This document shows positions 55,392-64,000 of a stretch of 64,000 bases of DNA, one piece after another (within the stretch, counting starts at the first letter, position 1; each line of letters begins with the position of its first letter). The notes beneath the pieces were generated by a model, which was not told the DNA's origin, searched no databases, and saw nothing but the letters and a program-made list of their open reading frames with translations. Where the stretch lies: contig JAEINP010000020.1 of NCBI GenBank assembly GCA_016342355.1, forward strand, positions 18,975 through 82,974. The letters are read 5' to 3'. The stretch is from Desulfatibacillum sp. Its GTDB lineage: Bacteria; Desulfobacterota; Desulfobacteria; Desulfobacterales; Desulfatibacillaceae. The translations under genes and the position numbers were made by a program.

Positions 55392-57917
55392 TTATTGAGC
55401 TTCCTCAAGTTCCACAATGGTTGGGGTGATGAACACAAGCAATTCTTCCCGTTCTTCAGATTTGGTTGTATCCTTGAACAACCATCCCACTACAGGAACG
55501 TCAATCAAACCGGGCCAACCGGCCACATTATCTCTGAAAGTGGTTTTTATGATACCGCCAATAACCACTGTGTCACCGTCATTGACAAGCAACTCCGTAT
55601 CCACTTGCTTTGTGTTAAAGGACTGCTCGTCAGAAATGACCGCGCCCACATCATTTTTAGTGACCGTCATTTTCATGGAAACGCGTCTGTCCTGAGTCAC
55701 ATGGGGCGTAACTTCCAGCAACAGATCCACCTCCTTATAAGTGACGATGGTATTACCATCCCCATCGAACTGCTTGATGGGGTAGTCGATACCCTGTTTG
55801 ATCAAGGCCACCTTGTTGTCCAGAGTGCGAATTTTTGGAGAGGAGACAATCTTGATTTCTCCCCGGCTTTCCGCCGCGTTCAAGGTGGCATTTAAGGAAA
55901 GCGGGGTCAGCCCCAGCAAGCGGGAAAAATTAAAGCCAAGTGCATTGTTGCCTATGGTCTGTGTGGCGACCGGATAATTAACCGCCCAGTTGTATCCATA
56001 GGTGCCGCCCAGAACATCATAACCGCGCTGGGGTCCCACGCCCTCTCTGGCATCCCCTGGCTGTATGCCTGATTCGCCGTTCCAGCCGACTCCGATATCC
56101 CTGGAAAAAGAGGTTTGGGCTTCCACAACCCTGGCTTCAATTTGCACCTGGGCTGTCACCCTGTCCAGGCGCGCCACAATGTCTCTTGCCCTTTTTATTC
56201 TGTCCTTCGTATCTGTCATTATAATGGTGTTGGTTCTTATGTCAACATCTACTGAACCCCTTTCAGCGGATTTAACAGCCTCCACATGCTTGATGAGGTC
56301 CTCGGCATTTGTATAGTTGACAGAAATGAACTCGGTTACCATGGGTTCCAATAGTTTTTGGGCCATTTCGTTCTTAAGTTCTTCGGCCCGTGCGCTTGTT
56401 ATGGATTGAATTTTTGCCACCTGGGCATCCCGGCGGGCCTGTTCGGCTGCCGTTTGTTCATCCAGGACAGACTGGGGAGCAATGCGGATGACGTCCTTAA
56501 TTTTCGTCATACCCAATTGATTCATTTTAAGAACCAAATGAAGCACTTGATCCCAGGGAACAGGTTTGTCCAGGGTGAGGGTAACCTCCCCTTCCACGTC
56601 CCTATCAATGGCAAAGTTGAGTCCACTGACTTCCTTTAAGATCCTAAAAACATTTTTAATGTCCGTTTTATAAAAATCCAGGGCGATTTTTTCGCCAGTA
56701 TACACGATATCCGCATTGGATGCACCTTGTAAATCCTCTGAAATAGCATCCATAAAATCCAGGGGAGCACCCTTGGGTTGGTCTTCTCCAAACCCTTTGT
56801 ATTCGGTAAGGGAGTCTCCTGGCGTAGATTCCTCGGCGCTTACATCGCCTGGTCCGGGCAGAGGTTCTTCCTGGCGCATGAGGCTTTCCCAACGCGGCAG
56901 GGAGGCCTGGGCCAAGGGCCTGGGAGGCACATCCGAGGCCTCCAGGTGAATGAGAATTCCCTGGTCGGTTTGCTCCACATGGTAAGCCACCATTTGGCGC
57001 AATTCCAGGGAAACCGCGGCATCGGCAGGGCCTTTGGCATAAGGGACCACCCTGTCAGCCGCGCTTTCAAAGCGTGTGGTTATAAGGGGCCGCTGTTGTT
57101 CCTTGGGTACCTGCACACCGGGCAAATCCACCACCAGGCGTTTATCCCCGGGCCGAGTCACCTTGTACTCCACAGGCTGGGAGAGCTGAATCCTGACAGA
57201 AGATCTGCCTGCGGGTTTTTGGAGAAAATCCACACGCGTAAGCCATACAGGGCCTGTTGGGGCCGGGATGGGAACAGAGGCGACAACAGCAGACGGTGCG
57301 GAGTCCCCTGGCGAAGCCCCATCCGGTCCCCGGAAAGTCTCCTGCATAGCGGCAGGGACGGGGGCCGGTTTTTCGCCTGAGGAGGCTGTTGCAGACATTT
57401 CCCTGGTCATGGAGGGGCGGCTTGCCGTGTCAACGGGTTCTTCCTTACCCAGCAAGACATACAGGGAGCTATCCTCCTTTTTAATCTCATACGGCAGATC
57501 TTTGGAAAGCCTGATTTCCACCCTGGATGAAATGGATTGCCCGTCGGACTGGGTGGCCATAACATACTCGACCAAAGGAGAACCCGCTTCAAGACTAGCG
57601 GGCAGCCCTTGGGCCAGAGCGGTTTCAGGGAAGTACAGAACCACCCCATTATTAAAAGGTGATTTGACTGCCGTGTACATGAGGTTGGCATTTCCCCGGA
57701 TCAATACAGAGGCAACATTTTCATCTCCTCCTACAGAGATCCCGGTGATTTCCCTACGAGCTTCGGAAACTGCCGCTTCCTTCTGGGCGGGGGCGCTGGC
57801 CTCAGGTTCCTGAGGCTCCACTTGGTCCTTCCGAACAGCGCAACCGTAAATACCCAGTACCAAAAGTGCAGCAACCAGTGCTCCCACGACGAATTGTTTT
57901 AACCTTCTTCGCTCCAT
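55392..57917 (-). CDS. pilQ: Type IV pilus secretin PilQ
   Basis: An 841-residue outer-membrane secretin. An N-terminal hydrophobic signal ends in GIYGC, possibly a lipobox. Two AMIN domains (about 40-160 and 230-350) bind peptidoglycan. A secretin N0/STN domain (ALDFYKTDIKNVFRILKEVSG), one N1-type domain and the secretin barrel (VSSPKIRTLDNKVALIKQG, LLLEVTPHV, DTVVIGGIIK, LLVFITPTIV) follow. It forms the gated channel for the pilus. ATG 57917 comes one base after the pilP stop. The giant lipoprotein gene follows. Confidence 0.95.
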   Translation of the reverse strand: MERRRLKQFVVGALVAALLVLGIYGCAVRKDQVEPQEPEASAPAQKEAAVSEARREITGISVGGDENVASVLIRGNANLMYTAVKSPFNNGVVLYFPETALAQGLPASLEAGSPLVEYVMATQSDGQSISSRVEIRLSKDLPYEIKKEDSSLYVLLGKEEPVDTASRPSMTREMSATASSGEKPAPVPAAMQETFRGPDGASPGDSAPSAVVASVPIPAPTGPVWLTRVDFLQKPAGRSSVRIQLSQPVEYKVTRPGDKRLVVDLPGVQVPKEQQRPLITTRFESAADRVVPYAKGPADAAVSLELRQMVAYHVEQTDQGILIHLEASDVPPRPLAQASLPRWESLMRQEEPLPGPGDVSAEESTPGDSLTEYKGFGEDQPKGAPLDFMDAISEDLQGASNADIVYTGEKIALDFYKTDIKNVFRILKEVSGLNFAIDRDVEGEVTLTLDKPVPWDQVLHLVLKMNQLGMTKIKDVIRIAPQSVLDEQTAAEQARRDAQVAKIQSITSARAEELKNEMAQKLLEPMVTEFISVNYTNAEDLIKHVEAVKSAERGSVDVDIRTNTIIMTDTKDRIKRARDIVARLDRVTAQVQIEARVVEAQTSFSRDIGVGWNGESGIQPGDAREGVGPQRGYDVLGGTYGYNWAVNYPVATQTIGNNALGFNFSRLLGLTPLSLNATLNAAESRGEIKIVSSPKIRTLDNKVALIKQGIDYPIKQFDGDGNTIVTYKEVDLLLEVTPHVTQDRRVSMKMTVTKNDVGAVISDEQSFNTKQVDTELLVNDGDTVVIGGIIKTTFRDNVAGWPGLIDVPVVGWLFKDTTKSEEREELLVFITPTIVELEEAQ

Positions 57918-57918
57918 G

Positions 57919-58983
57919 TCAAAAGTCCCCGGCTGTTTTCTGTAGGCTAAGTTGCCGCTTATTGATGGTAATGTTGCCAAACATGTCTTCTTCTTCCAAT
58001 TCCACCACAACCTTATTGCCCTGGAGGTCGATTTCGACCACATGGCCTCCTTCGCTGCCAATAAGGGTTCCTCTTCGAATAATGAAGCCCTTATTACCGT
58101 CGGGAATCTGAACCAGGGCCAGCGCCTCCTGTTTCATGCGCATAATGGCAACAAGATCCAGAGAGTTGAGGGGATATTTTTCAATGGGAGTGATGGGCCC
58201 CGATGAGGGCTTTGGCGGCCTGGGCCCGGCAACTGTCACCCCCGGGCTTTCCTGCTCAACGATAGGCGGAGGGGCATCGGGCTTATCAGTCAAGGGCCTG
58301 AAAGGGTTAGGCTTGGCTCCTCGGATATACCTGTAGTGTTCGGTGATAGTCGCCACTTCAACACCCTCCTCTGGGGTTTCCGGTTCTTCTCCCACATCTC
58401 CCGCCCCTATTTTCATCTCAGGCATTTCCTGGGGCGCTGCGGGTTTGGGGCTGACTTCTACCCGGGGCATTGAAACCGGGGCTGCCGGCTTTTCCGAAAC
58501 CTCTGCAACCACTTCCTTTTCAGGAATAGGCGTAACCCGGGGCTGCATGGCTGGAACCGGAGCTTCAGGAGCAGGGGGTCTTGGGGAAACCTTCATGCTC
58601 ACGCTTTCCCGCCCTTCCTGCTCTTCCTGCCCTGGTGAAAGTACGGGAGCAGCATCAGGTCTGGAAACTTTCATGCTAACACCTGGGGATGATGGCTGAG
58701 CTGGAGGCCTGGAAACCTTCATATTGATTCCGGGCTGTCCTTCGGCTGCGCTCTGAGATCCCATCGATGATTTGGCCGTGGAACCCTGGTCAGGCCGTGC
58801 TTCCACCTTCATGGTCACGGAGGTCCCACTCTGGGGGAATGCAAGGGTTTCCGGGACAGCCGCATGGACCGGAGCTAACAAAAACAGTGATCCAGCCACT
58901 AAGGCCAGCGCCCCTGGCACACACGATCTCATAGCGAGTCGTCCTTGCTCTTTTCGATCATTTTTATTACTTTTTCTTCGCAT
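57919..58983 (-). CDS. pilP: Type IV pilus lipoprotein-like PilP with extended repeat linker
   Basis: A 354-residue protein, about twice the usual PilP length. A signal-like helix (about 22-41) is followed by a Pro-rich linker with four copies of a short SVxMKVSRP-type motif (about 55-135), then the conserved PilP homology domain (about 225-340; RGAKPNPFRPL, IEKYPLNSLDLVAIM, ALVQIPDGNKGFIIRRGTLIG). It links PilQ to the PilNO inner-membrane complex. ATG 58983 has GAGG six bases upstream and overlaps pilO by 17 bases; ATG 58932 is an alternative. No lipobox Cys is evident. Confidence 0.87.
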   Translation of the reverse strand: MRRKSNKNDRKEQGRLAMRSCVPGALALVAGSLFLLAPVHAAVPETLAFPQSGTSVTMKVEARPDQGSTAKSSMGSQSAAEGQPGINMKVSRPPAQPSSPGVSMKVSRPDAAPVLSPGQEEQEGRESVSMKVSPRPPAPEAPVPAMQPRVTPIPEKEVVAEVSEKPAAPVSMPRVEVSPKPAAPQEMPEMKIGAGDVGEEPETPEEGVEVATITEHYRYIRGAKPNPFRPLTDKPDAPPPIVEQESPGVTVAGPRPPKPSSGPITPIEKYPLNSLDLVAIMRMKQEALALVQIPDGNKGFIIRRGTLIGSEGGHVVEIDLQGNKVVVELEEEDMFGNITINKRQLSLQKTAGDF

Positions 58984-59599
58984 CTGTCGCCTCTGGCTCC
59001 AGGAATCTGTAAGTCACTGCCTGACAAGTGGCGTCCAGGCTGCGCCACCCGCCCTGATCTTTCTGGGACGGGGTTATGAGGACATTCCTGATATTCACAA
59101 TACGGGGCAAATGAGCCACCCTGTCAAAAAATGAGGCAATCCCGTGGTAGTCGCCAACAACCGCGACATTGACGGGCATTTCCACATAGGAATTTTCGGG
59201 ATATTCCACTTCAGCCAAGGGTTGAAAAAGTTTCCATTCCAAGCCAGCTTCCCTTCCGGACAAGGACACCCGATCCAGGAGTTCGGGAATTTCTTTCTTT
59301 TTAGGCAAGGATTCGGCTGATTTGGCCAGCCTTGCTTCCGCCTTTTTCCGTTGTTCCCTGACCAAAGGCAATTTTTTTGCCTTGGTTTCAGCCACCCTCA
59401 CTTCGTTGAGCTTATTGTCCAACTGGGTGGTCAGTTCAGACTTTTTGGTCCAGTTGGGTTGAAAAAGCAAAAAAGTGAATGCCGCGCCTATGGCGATAAA
59501 GGCTGCCACGCATATCATTATTCGCTGGGGCCGACTTAACTGTCCGACCTTCTCAACGAAAACAGTCAGTTGGGAGGGAGCATCCTTGGATTTAGCCAT
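58967..59599 (-). CDS. pilO: Type IV pilus inner-membrane protein PilO
   Basis: A 210-residue protein with one N-terminal transmembrane helix (about 27-47), a coiled coil (about 50-100) and a C-terminal ferredoxin-like domain (VEMPVNVAVVGDYHGIASFFDRVAHLPRIVNI is the typical core, given here as VAVVGDYHGIASFF). It forms heterodimers with PilN in the alignment complex. The ATG at 59599 gives the normal N-terminus; a longer frame upstream would run back into pilN. Confidence 0.9.
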   Translation of the reverse strand: MAKSKDAPSQLTVFVEKVGQLSRPQRIMICVAAFIAIGAAFTFLLFQPNWTKKSELTTQLDNKLNEVRVAETKAKKLPLVREQRKKAEARLAKSAESLPKKKEIPELLDRVSLSGREAGLEWKLFQPLAEVEYPENSYVEMPVNVAVVGDYHGIASFFDRVAHLPRIVNIRNVLITPSQKDQGGWRSLDATCQAVTYRFLEPEATDAKKK

Positions 59600-59649
59600 G
59601 GTTTGACCTGCCTTTTTACCTATTTGGGACCTGCAATACCGCCATTTCC

Positions 59650-60348
59650 CTATTTCTTTTTCTTTTTCTTTTTCTCGTCTTCTTCGGATTCCTTGGGCAC
59701 AGGCGCCGGCCTGACGCATTCTATGTTGAATTCCTTGAAATTCAACAACTCGGCATCAGCAGCAGCAGCCAAACGCAACAACCGAACCTCCCTGAAATAG
59801 GGCTGGACAATATTTTCCTTCCCACCCTCTATAGACAGGGATGGACCGGGCAGTATTTCAGTATGATTTTCCAGCCTGTTCAGAAAAGCAGCCACATCCT
59901 TGTTGTCCACCGCCACGCCCTGAATCATGATTTTCTGCTCCAAGTCGCCATCCTTGGTTGACAGTTCTGTGATCCACAACCTTTGCTCTTGCTTGGACAG
60001 AAGACTTTCTGCGGGTGGGAGGACCAGTTCGGTCAGATAATCCATCAGCTTTACAGCTACAAACCGCGCTCTCCTGAGTCCATCAATGGTGGCTTCCCGC
60101 TTTTCCAGAATAGCGATTTCAGCTAAAATAGCATCCACCTCGGCAGCCTGTTTTTGGAACTTTACGAGGTCGGTTTCAGCCTGGGCAAGCTCTTCCTCCA
60201 GCGTTGACACCTGATTTAAAAGAATGCCTGTGTAAGCAACGCAGGCCAACACAAACAAGACTATCAGGGCAATAAATACGACAACTTGCCTCTTGACATT
60301 ATCACTTTTCCGGGCAGCCCGAAAAGGCAGAAGGTTGACTCTGATCAT
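59650..60348 (-). CDS. pilN: Type IV pilus assembly protein PilN
   Basis: A 232-residue bitopic protein. It opens with the conserved MIRVNLLPFR motif that binds PilM, then a transmembrane helix (about 21-44), coiled coil (about 48-85) and periplasmic domain. The C-terminus is an unusual run of seven lysines encoded by three copies of an AAAAAG hexamer. ATGA overlap with pilM couples the two genes. Confidence 0.92.
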   Translation of the reverse strand: MIRVNLLPFRAARKSDNVKRQVVVFIALIVLFVLACVAYTGILLNQVSTLEEELAQAETDLVKFQKQAAEVDAILAEIAILEKREATIDGLRRARFVAVKLMDYLTELVLPPAESLLSKQEQRLWITELSTKDGDLEQKIMIQGVAVDNKDVAAFLNRLENHTEILPGPSLSIEGGKENIVQPYFREVRLLRLAAAADAELLNFKEFNIECVRPAPVPKESEEDEKKKKKKK

Positions 60349-61400
60349 TTGTCACCCGCTCTCCTTAGCGCAAGACCCAGGCAAATGGATGCCTGGGGGG
60401 CAATACGCTTTAGATAGGCTGAATCGAATTGGTCATCGCTTACATCCAGGGCGGCAAATGGATCAAACAGAACCACATCCACACCTGTTTCAGCGGCCAG
60501 GGTTTCCTTAAAACCTATGATGCTGCTGCTTCCGCCGCTCATCAGGATTCTGTTCAAACGCTCATCGTTGACAGAATAGAAAAAATCAAAAGCAGGGCGA
60601 ATTTCCTCACACCATCTGGCAGTGGCCAAGGCGATGATGTCATTCAACTCCTCCCTATCCATCTTAGCGCTTTCAGGATCTGACTTCCATTGTTCCGCCT
60701 CATCATAGGAGCAGCCACCCCGTTTCATGATCTCCTGAGTGATCTGCGCCCCTCCCATGGCCACATCCCGGATAAGAACCGAATTACGGTTCTTGATGAT
60801 GTTGACCGAGGTCTTGGAAGCCCCCACATCCACCAGAGCCACGATCTCATCCTCCACATCGGTGGTGAGTTCGAAGATGTTTTGAATGGCAAAGGCATCC
60901 ACATCCATGACAACCGGGTGCAGCCCCGCCATTTCAACCACGCTGACATATTCGTCAACCAGATCTTTTTTGGCTGCAACCAGCACAACGTCCATGTGAC
61001 CATCCTTTTCCGAACTGTTTCCAATAATATGGAAGTCCAGATAAACATCCTGGATGTCAAAGGGAAGGTATTGCTCCGCCTCCACGGAAATGCTTTCCTG
61101 CATCTCCTCCTCTGTCATGGTCTTAACGGTGATGTTCTTGATAATAACAGAGTACCCGGCTATGGAAATGGCAGCATTGGGCTGCTTGATATTGAAGGCG
61201 CGGCAAAGGTCCTTGATGGTCTCGGCCACCTTTTCGTGGTCCTTAATCACCCCGTCCTCAATGGCGCCCTCCGGCAACTCCATTAAACCGAACTTGGACA
61301 ATACTCGGCTCTGCTTGCGCTCTTCTATCTCAGCCACCTTGATAGTCGCTGAACCGATATCCAGACCTATTAGGCCGTCTTCCTTTTTAAAAAGTGCCAT
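60345..61400 (-). CDS. pilM: Type IV pilus assembly ATPase PilM
   Basis: A 351-residue actin-like ATPase. LIGLDIGSATIKVAEIE is the phosphate-1 motif, VALVDVGASKTSVNII the phosphate-2 motif, and RILMSGGSSSIIGF the adenosine motif. It is cytoplasmic, binds the PilN N-terminus and completes the PilMNO ring. It begins five bases after the HTH gene stops, and a GTAGGGG site precedes ATG 61400. Confidence 0.95.
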   Translation of the reverse strand: MALFKKEDGLIGLDIGSATIKVAEIEERKQSRVLSKFGLMELPEGAIEDGVIKDHEKVAETIKDLCRAFNIKQPNAAISIAGYSVIIKNITVKTMTEEEMQESISVEAEQYLPFDIQDVYLDFHIIGNSSEKDGHMDVVLVAAKKDLVDEYVSVVEMAGLHPVVMDVDAFAIQNIFELTTDVEDEIVALVDVGASKTSVNIIKNRNSVLIRDVAMGGAQITQEIMKRGGCSYDEAEQWKSDPESAKMDREELNDIIALATARWCEEIRPAFDFFYSVNDERLNRILMSGGSSSIIGFKETLAAETGVDVVLFDPFAALDVSDDQFDSAYLKRIAPQASICLGLALRRAGDK

Positions 61401-61405
61401 AGCCC

Positions 61406-61603
61406 CTACTCACCAAAAACCCTTAATTTGTCCTTTGGTTGATAACCCAAGGCCCTAAGGATTTTCCTTTGGGTTTCCATCCGACACGGGTAGCCCTTCT
61501 CAATCCGGTCTACCGTGATTGGGGAAATCCCCGCCTTCCTCGCTAATTCAGCCTTACTTAACAATGCTGATTCACGAATTTCCTTTAGACAATTTTTAAC
61601 CAT
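61406..61603 (-). CDS. XRE-family HTH protein heading the pilus cluster
   Basis: A 65-residue protein that is a single Cro/CI-type HTH: SKAELARKAGISPITVDRIEKG (motif about 16-37). There is no other domain. It is five bases upstream of pilM, in the same direction, so it is the first gene of the pilus transcript and may autoregulate it. Similar tiny HTH proteins stand before pilM in other Desulfobacterota, by recollection. Confidence 0.8.
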   Translation of the reverse strand: MVKNCLKEIRESALLSKAELARKAGISPITVDRIEKGYPCRMETQRKILRALGYQPKDKLRVFGE

Positions 61604-62048
61604 TGGAAAACTTTCCCCGGAGGTCTTGTGCCACCCACATGTTAGACCGCCTCCCTTTGGAAAACATCAGATACCCCCGATCCGAAATAACTGAATTACT
61701 GTTTGTATCACAATGCCCAACCTATTTCACAAGGTCAAGACTTTTATATATAATTTAGTATAATTTATGCATAATTATCCTATATTGTGTTCTATTATAT
61801 GCCTCCAAACAAGATATGGTAGCCTTAAAATTATATATATGTGCTATTTCACACCCTTGTGGAAAGTCCGCACGCCGTCGAAATTGTGAAATCATCCCAT
61901 GTTTCATGGCATCCGTCTATAATCCGGGGCACTGCAAATCCTTGAAAGAGATCACACTCATTGCGAAGGGTGGGAGGCCTTTCCCCGAATGTTCAATCGC
62001 CACACTTGGCTTGCCACAAAGAAAAAGGAATGCTATGGGCAGGGAATC
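61604..62048. other. AT-rich intergenic region between the divergent pilus and rfbB units
   Basis: The segment 61680-61850 is markedly AT-rich (runs such as ATATATAATTTAG). On the minus strand a weak TTGACC with a 17-base spacer to CATTGT (61710-61738) could serve the pilus operon. No gene is convincing; short frames near 61816-62112 lack ribosome sites and family resemblance. Confidence 0.45.
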
Positions 62049-63119
62049 ATGCAAAAAAATAATATCATGGTCACGGGAGGGGCGGGATTTATCGGCGCCA
62101 ACTTTATCTTAAAGTGCCTCAATGAACGCCCCCATTGGAATATAGTGAACCTGGACGCCCTCACCTACGCGGGCAACCCGGGCAATTTCCTGGAACTGGC
62201 TCCGGACCTGGCTGCCAGACATAGCTTGGTACACGGCAACATTTGCGATGCCAGGCTGCTGGACTCCTTATTCACCCGCACCCCCTTTGACGCAGTAATA
62301 CATTTTGCGGCTGAAACTCATGTGGATCGATCCATTGGCGACCCTCTGGGTTTCGCGGCCACCAATGTAATGGGCGCCTGCACCTTGTTGGAGGCTGTGA
62401 AAAAGTACTGGGAAAGACGGGGTTGTCATGAGGATTTCCGGTTCATCCATGTGTCCACGGACGAGGTGTTCGGGAGTCTGGGATCTGAAGGCCTCTTTTC
62501 CGAATCCTCGCCGTATGATCCATCCAGTCCGTATTCTGCCTCCAAGGCCGCCTCTGACCATTTTGTCAGGGCTTATTTCCGCACATACGGGCTCCCCTGT
62601 ATTGTGAGCAACTGTTCCAACAATTATGGCCCCTACCAGTTTCCCGAAAAACTCATCCCCCTCTTGATCCTCCGAATCATGGAGGAAAAGCCCCTGCCCA
62701 TATACGGAGACGGACAAAATGTCCGGGACTGGCTGTATGTGGCAGACCATTGCCAGGCTCTTTTGAATATTTTGGACAAGGGAAGCCCTGGGCAAACATA
62801 TACCATAGGAGGAGGCCAGGAACTATCCAACCTGGAGGTCGTAACCGCATTGTGCGATTTGATGGATTCGCGCCTAAACCGGACTAGGGCCAGGGCAAGC
62901 AAGCGTCTCATCACCCTGGTGAAAGACCGGCCAGGACATGATCGCCGCTACGCCATGGACGCCAGCAAGATCCGCAACGAACTTGGCTGGACTCCGGCCC
63001 ACTCGTTCGCCCAGGGCCTGGAGGCCACCGTGGACTGGTATCTATCCCATCAGGTCTGGGTAGACCAAGTTCGGTCCGGGGAATATCACAAGTGGGAGAA
63101 GGTCCATTACAAGTCCTAA
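62049..63119 (+). CDS. rfbB: dTDP-glucose 4,6-dehydratase
   Basis: A 356-residue extended SDR. NAD motif TGGAGFIGANFI (about 9-20), FAAETHVDRSI, HVSTDEVFG, catalytic YSASKAASDH and NCSNNYGPYQFPEKLIPL are all diagnostic for RfbB/RmlB. It converts dTDP-glucose to dTDP-4-keto-6-deoxyglucose for deoxysugar synthesis. ATG 62049 follows GGGCAGGGAA; an upstream in-frame ATG at 61989 is not supported. No other rml gene is in the window. Confidence 0.94.
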   Translation: MQKNNIMVTGGAGFIGANFILKCLNERPHWNIVNLDALTYAGNPGNFLELAPDLAARHSLVHGNICDARLLDSLFTRTPFDAVIHFAAETHVDRSIGDPLGFAATNVMGACTLLEAVKKYWERRGCHEDFRFIHVSTDEVFGSLGSEGLFSESSPYDPSSPYSASKAASDHFVRAYFRTYGLPCIVSNCSNNYGPYQFPEKLIPLLILRIMEEKPLPIYGDGQNVRDWLYVADHCQALLNILDKGSPGQTYTIGGGQELSNLEVVTALCDLMDSRLNRTRARASKRLITLVKDRPGHDRRYAMDASKIRNELGWTPAHSFAQGLEATVDWYLSHQVWVDQVRSGEYHKWEKVHYKS

Positions 63120-63320
63120 GTTATCAGATAAACCTCTTTGCGCTTGTCCTTAAAACTTGCCAGTTTTCTCCTGTTGCACAAAGTGCCACTATATATTATG
63201 TTTCTTTCATCATTATTGTTGATTTGTCACAGTACTGAGTGATGGTATGAAACAATAATCGTGAAATGATTAGAAAAATTCCTTGCAATTCCAGATAGTA
63301 ACCCAAGCTGAGAGCTGAGT

Positions 63321-63956
63321 ATGAAACGAAAAATATCATTTTGTATTGGCTTTGGTTGTATGGTGTTATGTCTTGCCCAGCTTACGGCATGCGCACCCAA
63401 GGTATATAAAACCCATCCGAACTACAGTCAGGAAATCAATAATATTTCCCAGACCGCCCTTTTGCCTCCCAAAATCGAAATCTACGAAATATCAGCCGGA
63501 GATGTTCCGGAACTGAGGCAGGATTGGTCTGAAAAATCGGAAGATCTGTTTGCGGAAAAAATTTTGAAACGCATGAAAGACAAGGGTGTCAAACTGGCTC
63601 AGCCGGACGCATGCACTCAGGATGTTCAAAACGAAATTGAAGAGATTTTCGATCTTTGGAAGGCTGTCGACCTGTCAATCAGACTGCATGCCATGGATTT
63701 CAGCCCCATCCCTTTCGAACATAAACAGAAGGATTTCCGCTATTCCGTGGGTTCTGTGGAAAACCTTCTGAAGGCTTTCAATGCTGATGCCTTGATCCTG
63801 TTGAACGGCATCGACCAGATTTCCACCCAGGGGCGCAGAGTGCTTATGGTCACCAGCGTGCTAACGGGTGTCATCACAGGACATCAGGTCATGCCCGGGC
63901 AAACCGACGCCAGCATGGCAATTACTCAACTTTCGGGAATAGTAATTTCAAGTTGA
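63321..63956 (+). CDS. Lipoprotein of unknown function
   Basis: A 211-residue protein with a lipoprotein signal (Cys24 in QLTAC). The mature part starts with a Lys/Tyr-rich segment, then ALLPPKIEIYEISAGDVPELRQDW and FNADALILLNGIDQI, a pattern seen in small outer-membrane-associated lipoproteins whose fold resembles TolB-N/CsgG-like assembly lipoproteins; this comparison is tentative. The start lacks a strong ribosome site (GAG at 63312-63314). Any partner genes lie beyond the window. Confidence 0.72.
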   Translation: MKRKISFCIGFGCMVLCLAQLTACAPKVYKTHPNYSQEINNISQTALLPPKIEIYEISAGDVPELRQDWSEKSEDLFAEKILKRMKDKGVKLAQPDACTQDVQNEIEEIFDLWKAVDLSIRLHAMDFSPIPFEHKQKDFRYSVGSVENLLKAFNADALILLNGIDQISTQGRRVLMVTSVLTGVITGHQVMPGQTDASMAITQLSGIVISS

Positions 63957-64000
63957 GCTTAGGAGTTAACAGTTTGAAATAATTTAAAAAAGATATTGAA

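Noticed and set aside
59652..59676. TTTTTC repeat at the pilN 3' end as a phase-variation switch
   Set aside because: The unit is six bases, so changes in copy number stay in frame and only alter the lysine tail; the same holds for the hexamer run at about 39720-39750 in the KAP-FGE gene.
1..64000. tRNA or rRNA genes, IS elements, phage genes
   Set aside because: Scanning by eye found no cloverleaf-type sequence, transposase, integrase or terminal inverted repeats; a covariance-model scan would be needed to exclude small RNAs.

Overview
The window reads as chromosomal sequence from an anaerobic, sulfate-reducer-like Desulfobacterota (Desulfobacterales-type, for example the Desulfatibacillum/Desulfococcus group). 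This rests on family resemblance and gene content, not on a database match. The evidence is a membrane-anchored octaheme cytochrome c respiratory operon, a CooC-type maturation ATPase, a short-form ThiC, a class-I-like PilMNOPQ cluster, a candidate selenoprotein, and moderate GC with short AT-rich intergenic stretches. No tRNA, rRNA, CRISPR array, transposase or integrase is visible.

Layout. 1-6.3 kb is a plus-strand redox block: a BASS/ACR3-like transporter, a CoA-disulfide-reductase-like flavoprotein, then a tight operon of Tat-type FeS protein, 4-TM cytochrome b-like protein, octaheme cytochrome c and cytochrome b. 6.5-10.1 kb holds a lipoprotein serine hydrolase, a small internally duplicated Cys-rich protein and a hybrid histidine kinase. 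10.1-15.2 kb (minus) runs cooC, prmA, MBL hydrolase, adenosine-specific kinase, sirtuin and GT9 glycosyltransferase, followed by a 55-residue dual-CXXC protein with an in-frame TGA and a SECIS-like hairpin. 15.4-16.9 kb is a TPP-riboswitch-controlled thiC. 17-26 kb is a mixed region: GAF/PAS kinase, relic of an M24 peptidase gene, AraC regulator divergent from a membrane protein/SDR pair, a seven-blade FG-GAP protein, an intact M24 peptidase and a TerB-like/zinc-ribbon protein. 26.4-27.2 kb has two TTG-start cold-shock genes. 27.3-38.5 kb is largely housekeeping (rsmE, valS-nadC, thiolase, AI-2E-family permease) with a divergent kinase-like protein and a MORN-repeat membrane protein.

38.5-41.1 kb is the most accessory-looking part. 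A repeat-rich non-coding stretch abuts a KAP P-loop NTPase fused to a C-terminal formylglycine-generating-enzyme-like (C-type-lectin fold) domain. The last 30 or so codons of that domain look like the variable region of a diversity-generating retroelement target. 41.5-45.8 kb is gyrA, gpsA and radC.

45.8-61.6 kb is one long minus-strand block. A small HTH gene leads pilM-pilN-pilO-pilP-pilQ, which is followed directly by a 2442-residue lipoprotein with about eight bacterial Ig-like domains and a BNR-like propeller interrupted by seven copies of a roughly 50-residue repeat. A LysM protein and an ankyrin-repeat protein come next. The arrangement suggests a type IV pilus machine with a co-transcribed giant surface adhesin. 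The window ends with an rfbB-like dTDP-glucose 4,6-dehydratase and a lipoprotein.

The two observations most deserving of follow-up are the candidate selenoprotein at 10114-10281 and the putative DGR-diversified KAP-FGE protein at 39027-41108.
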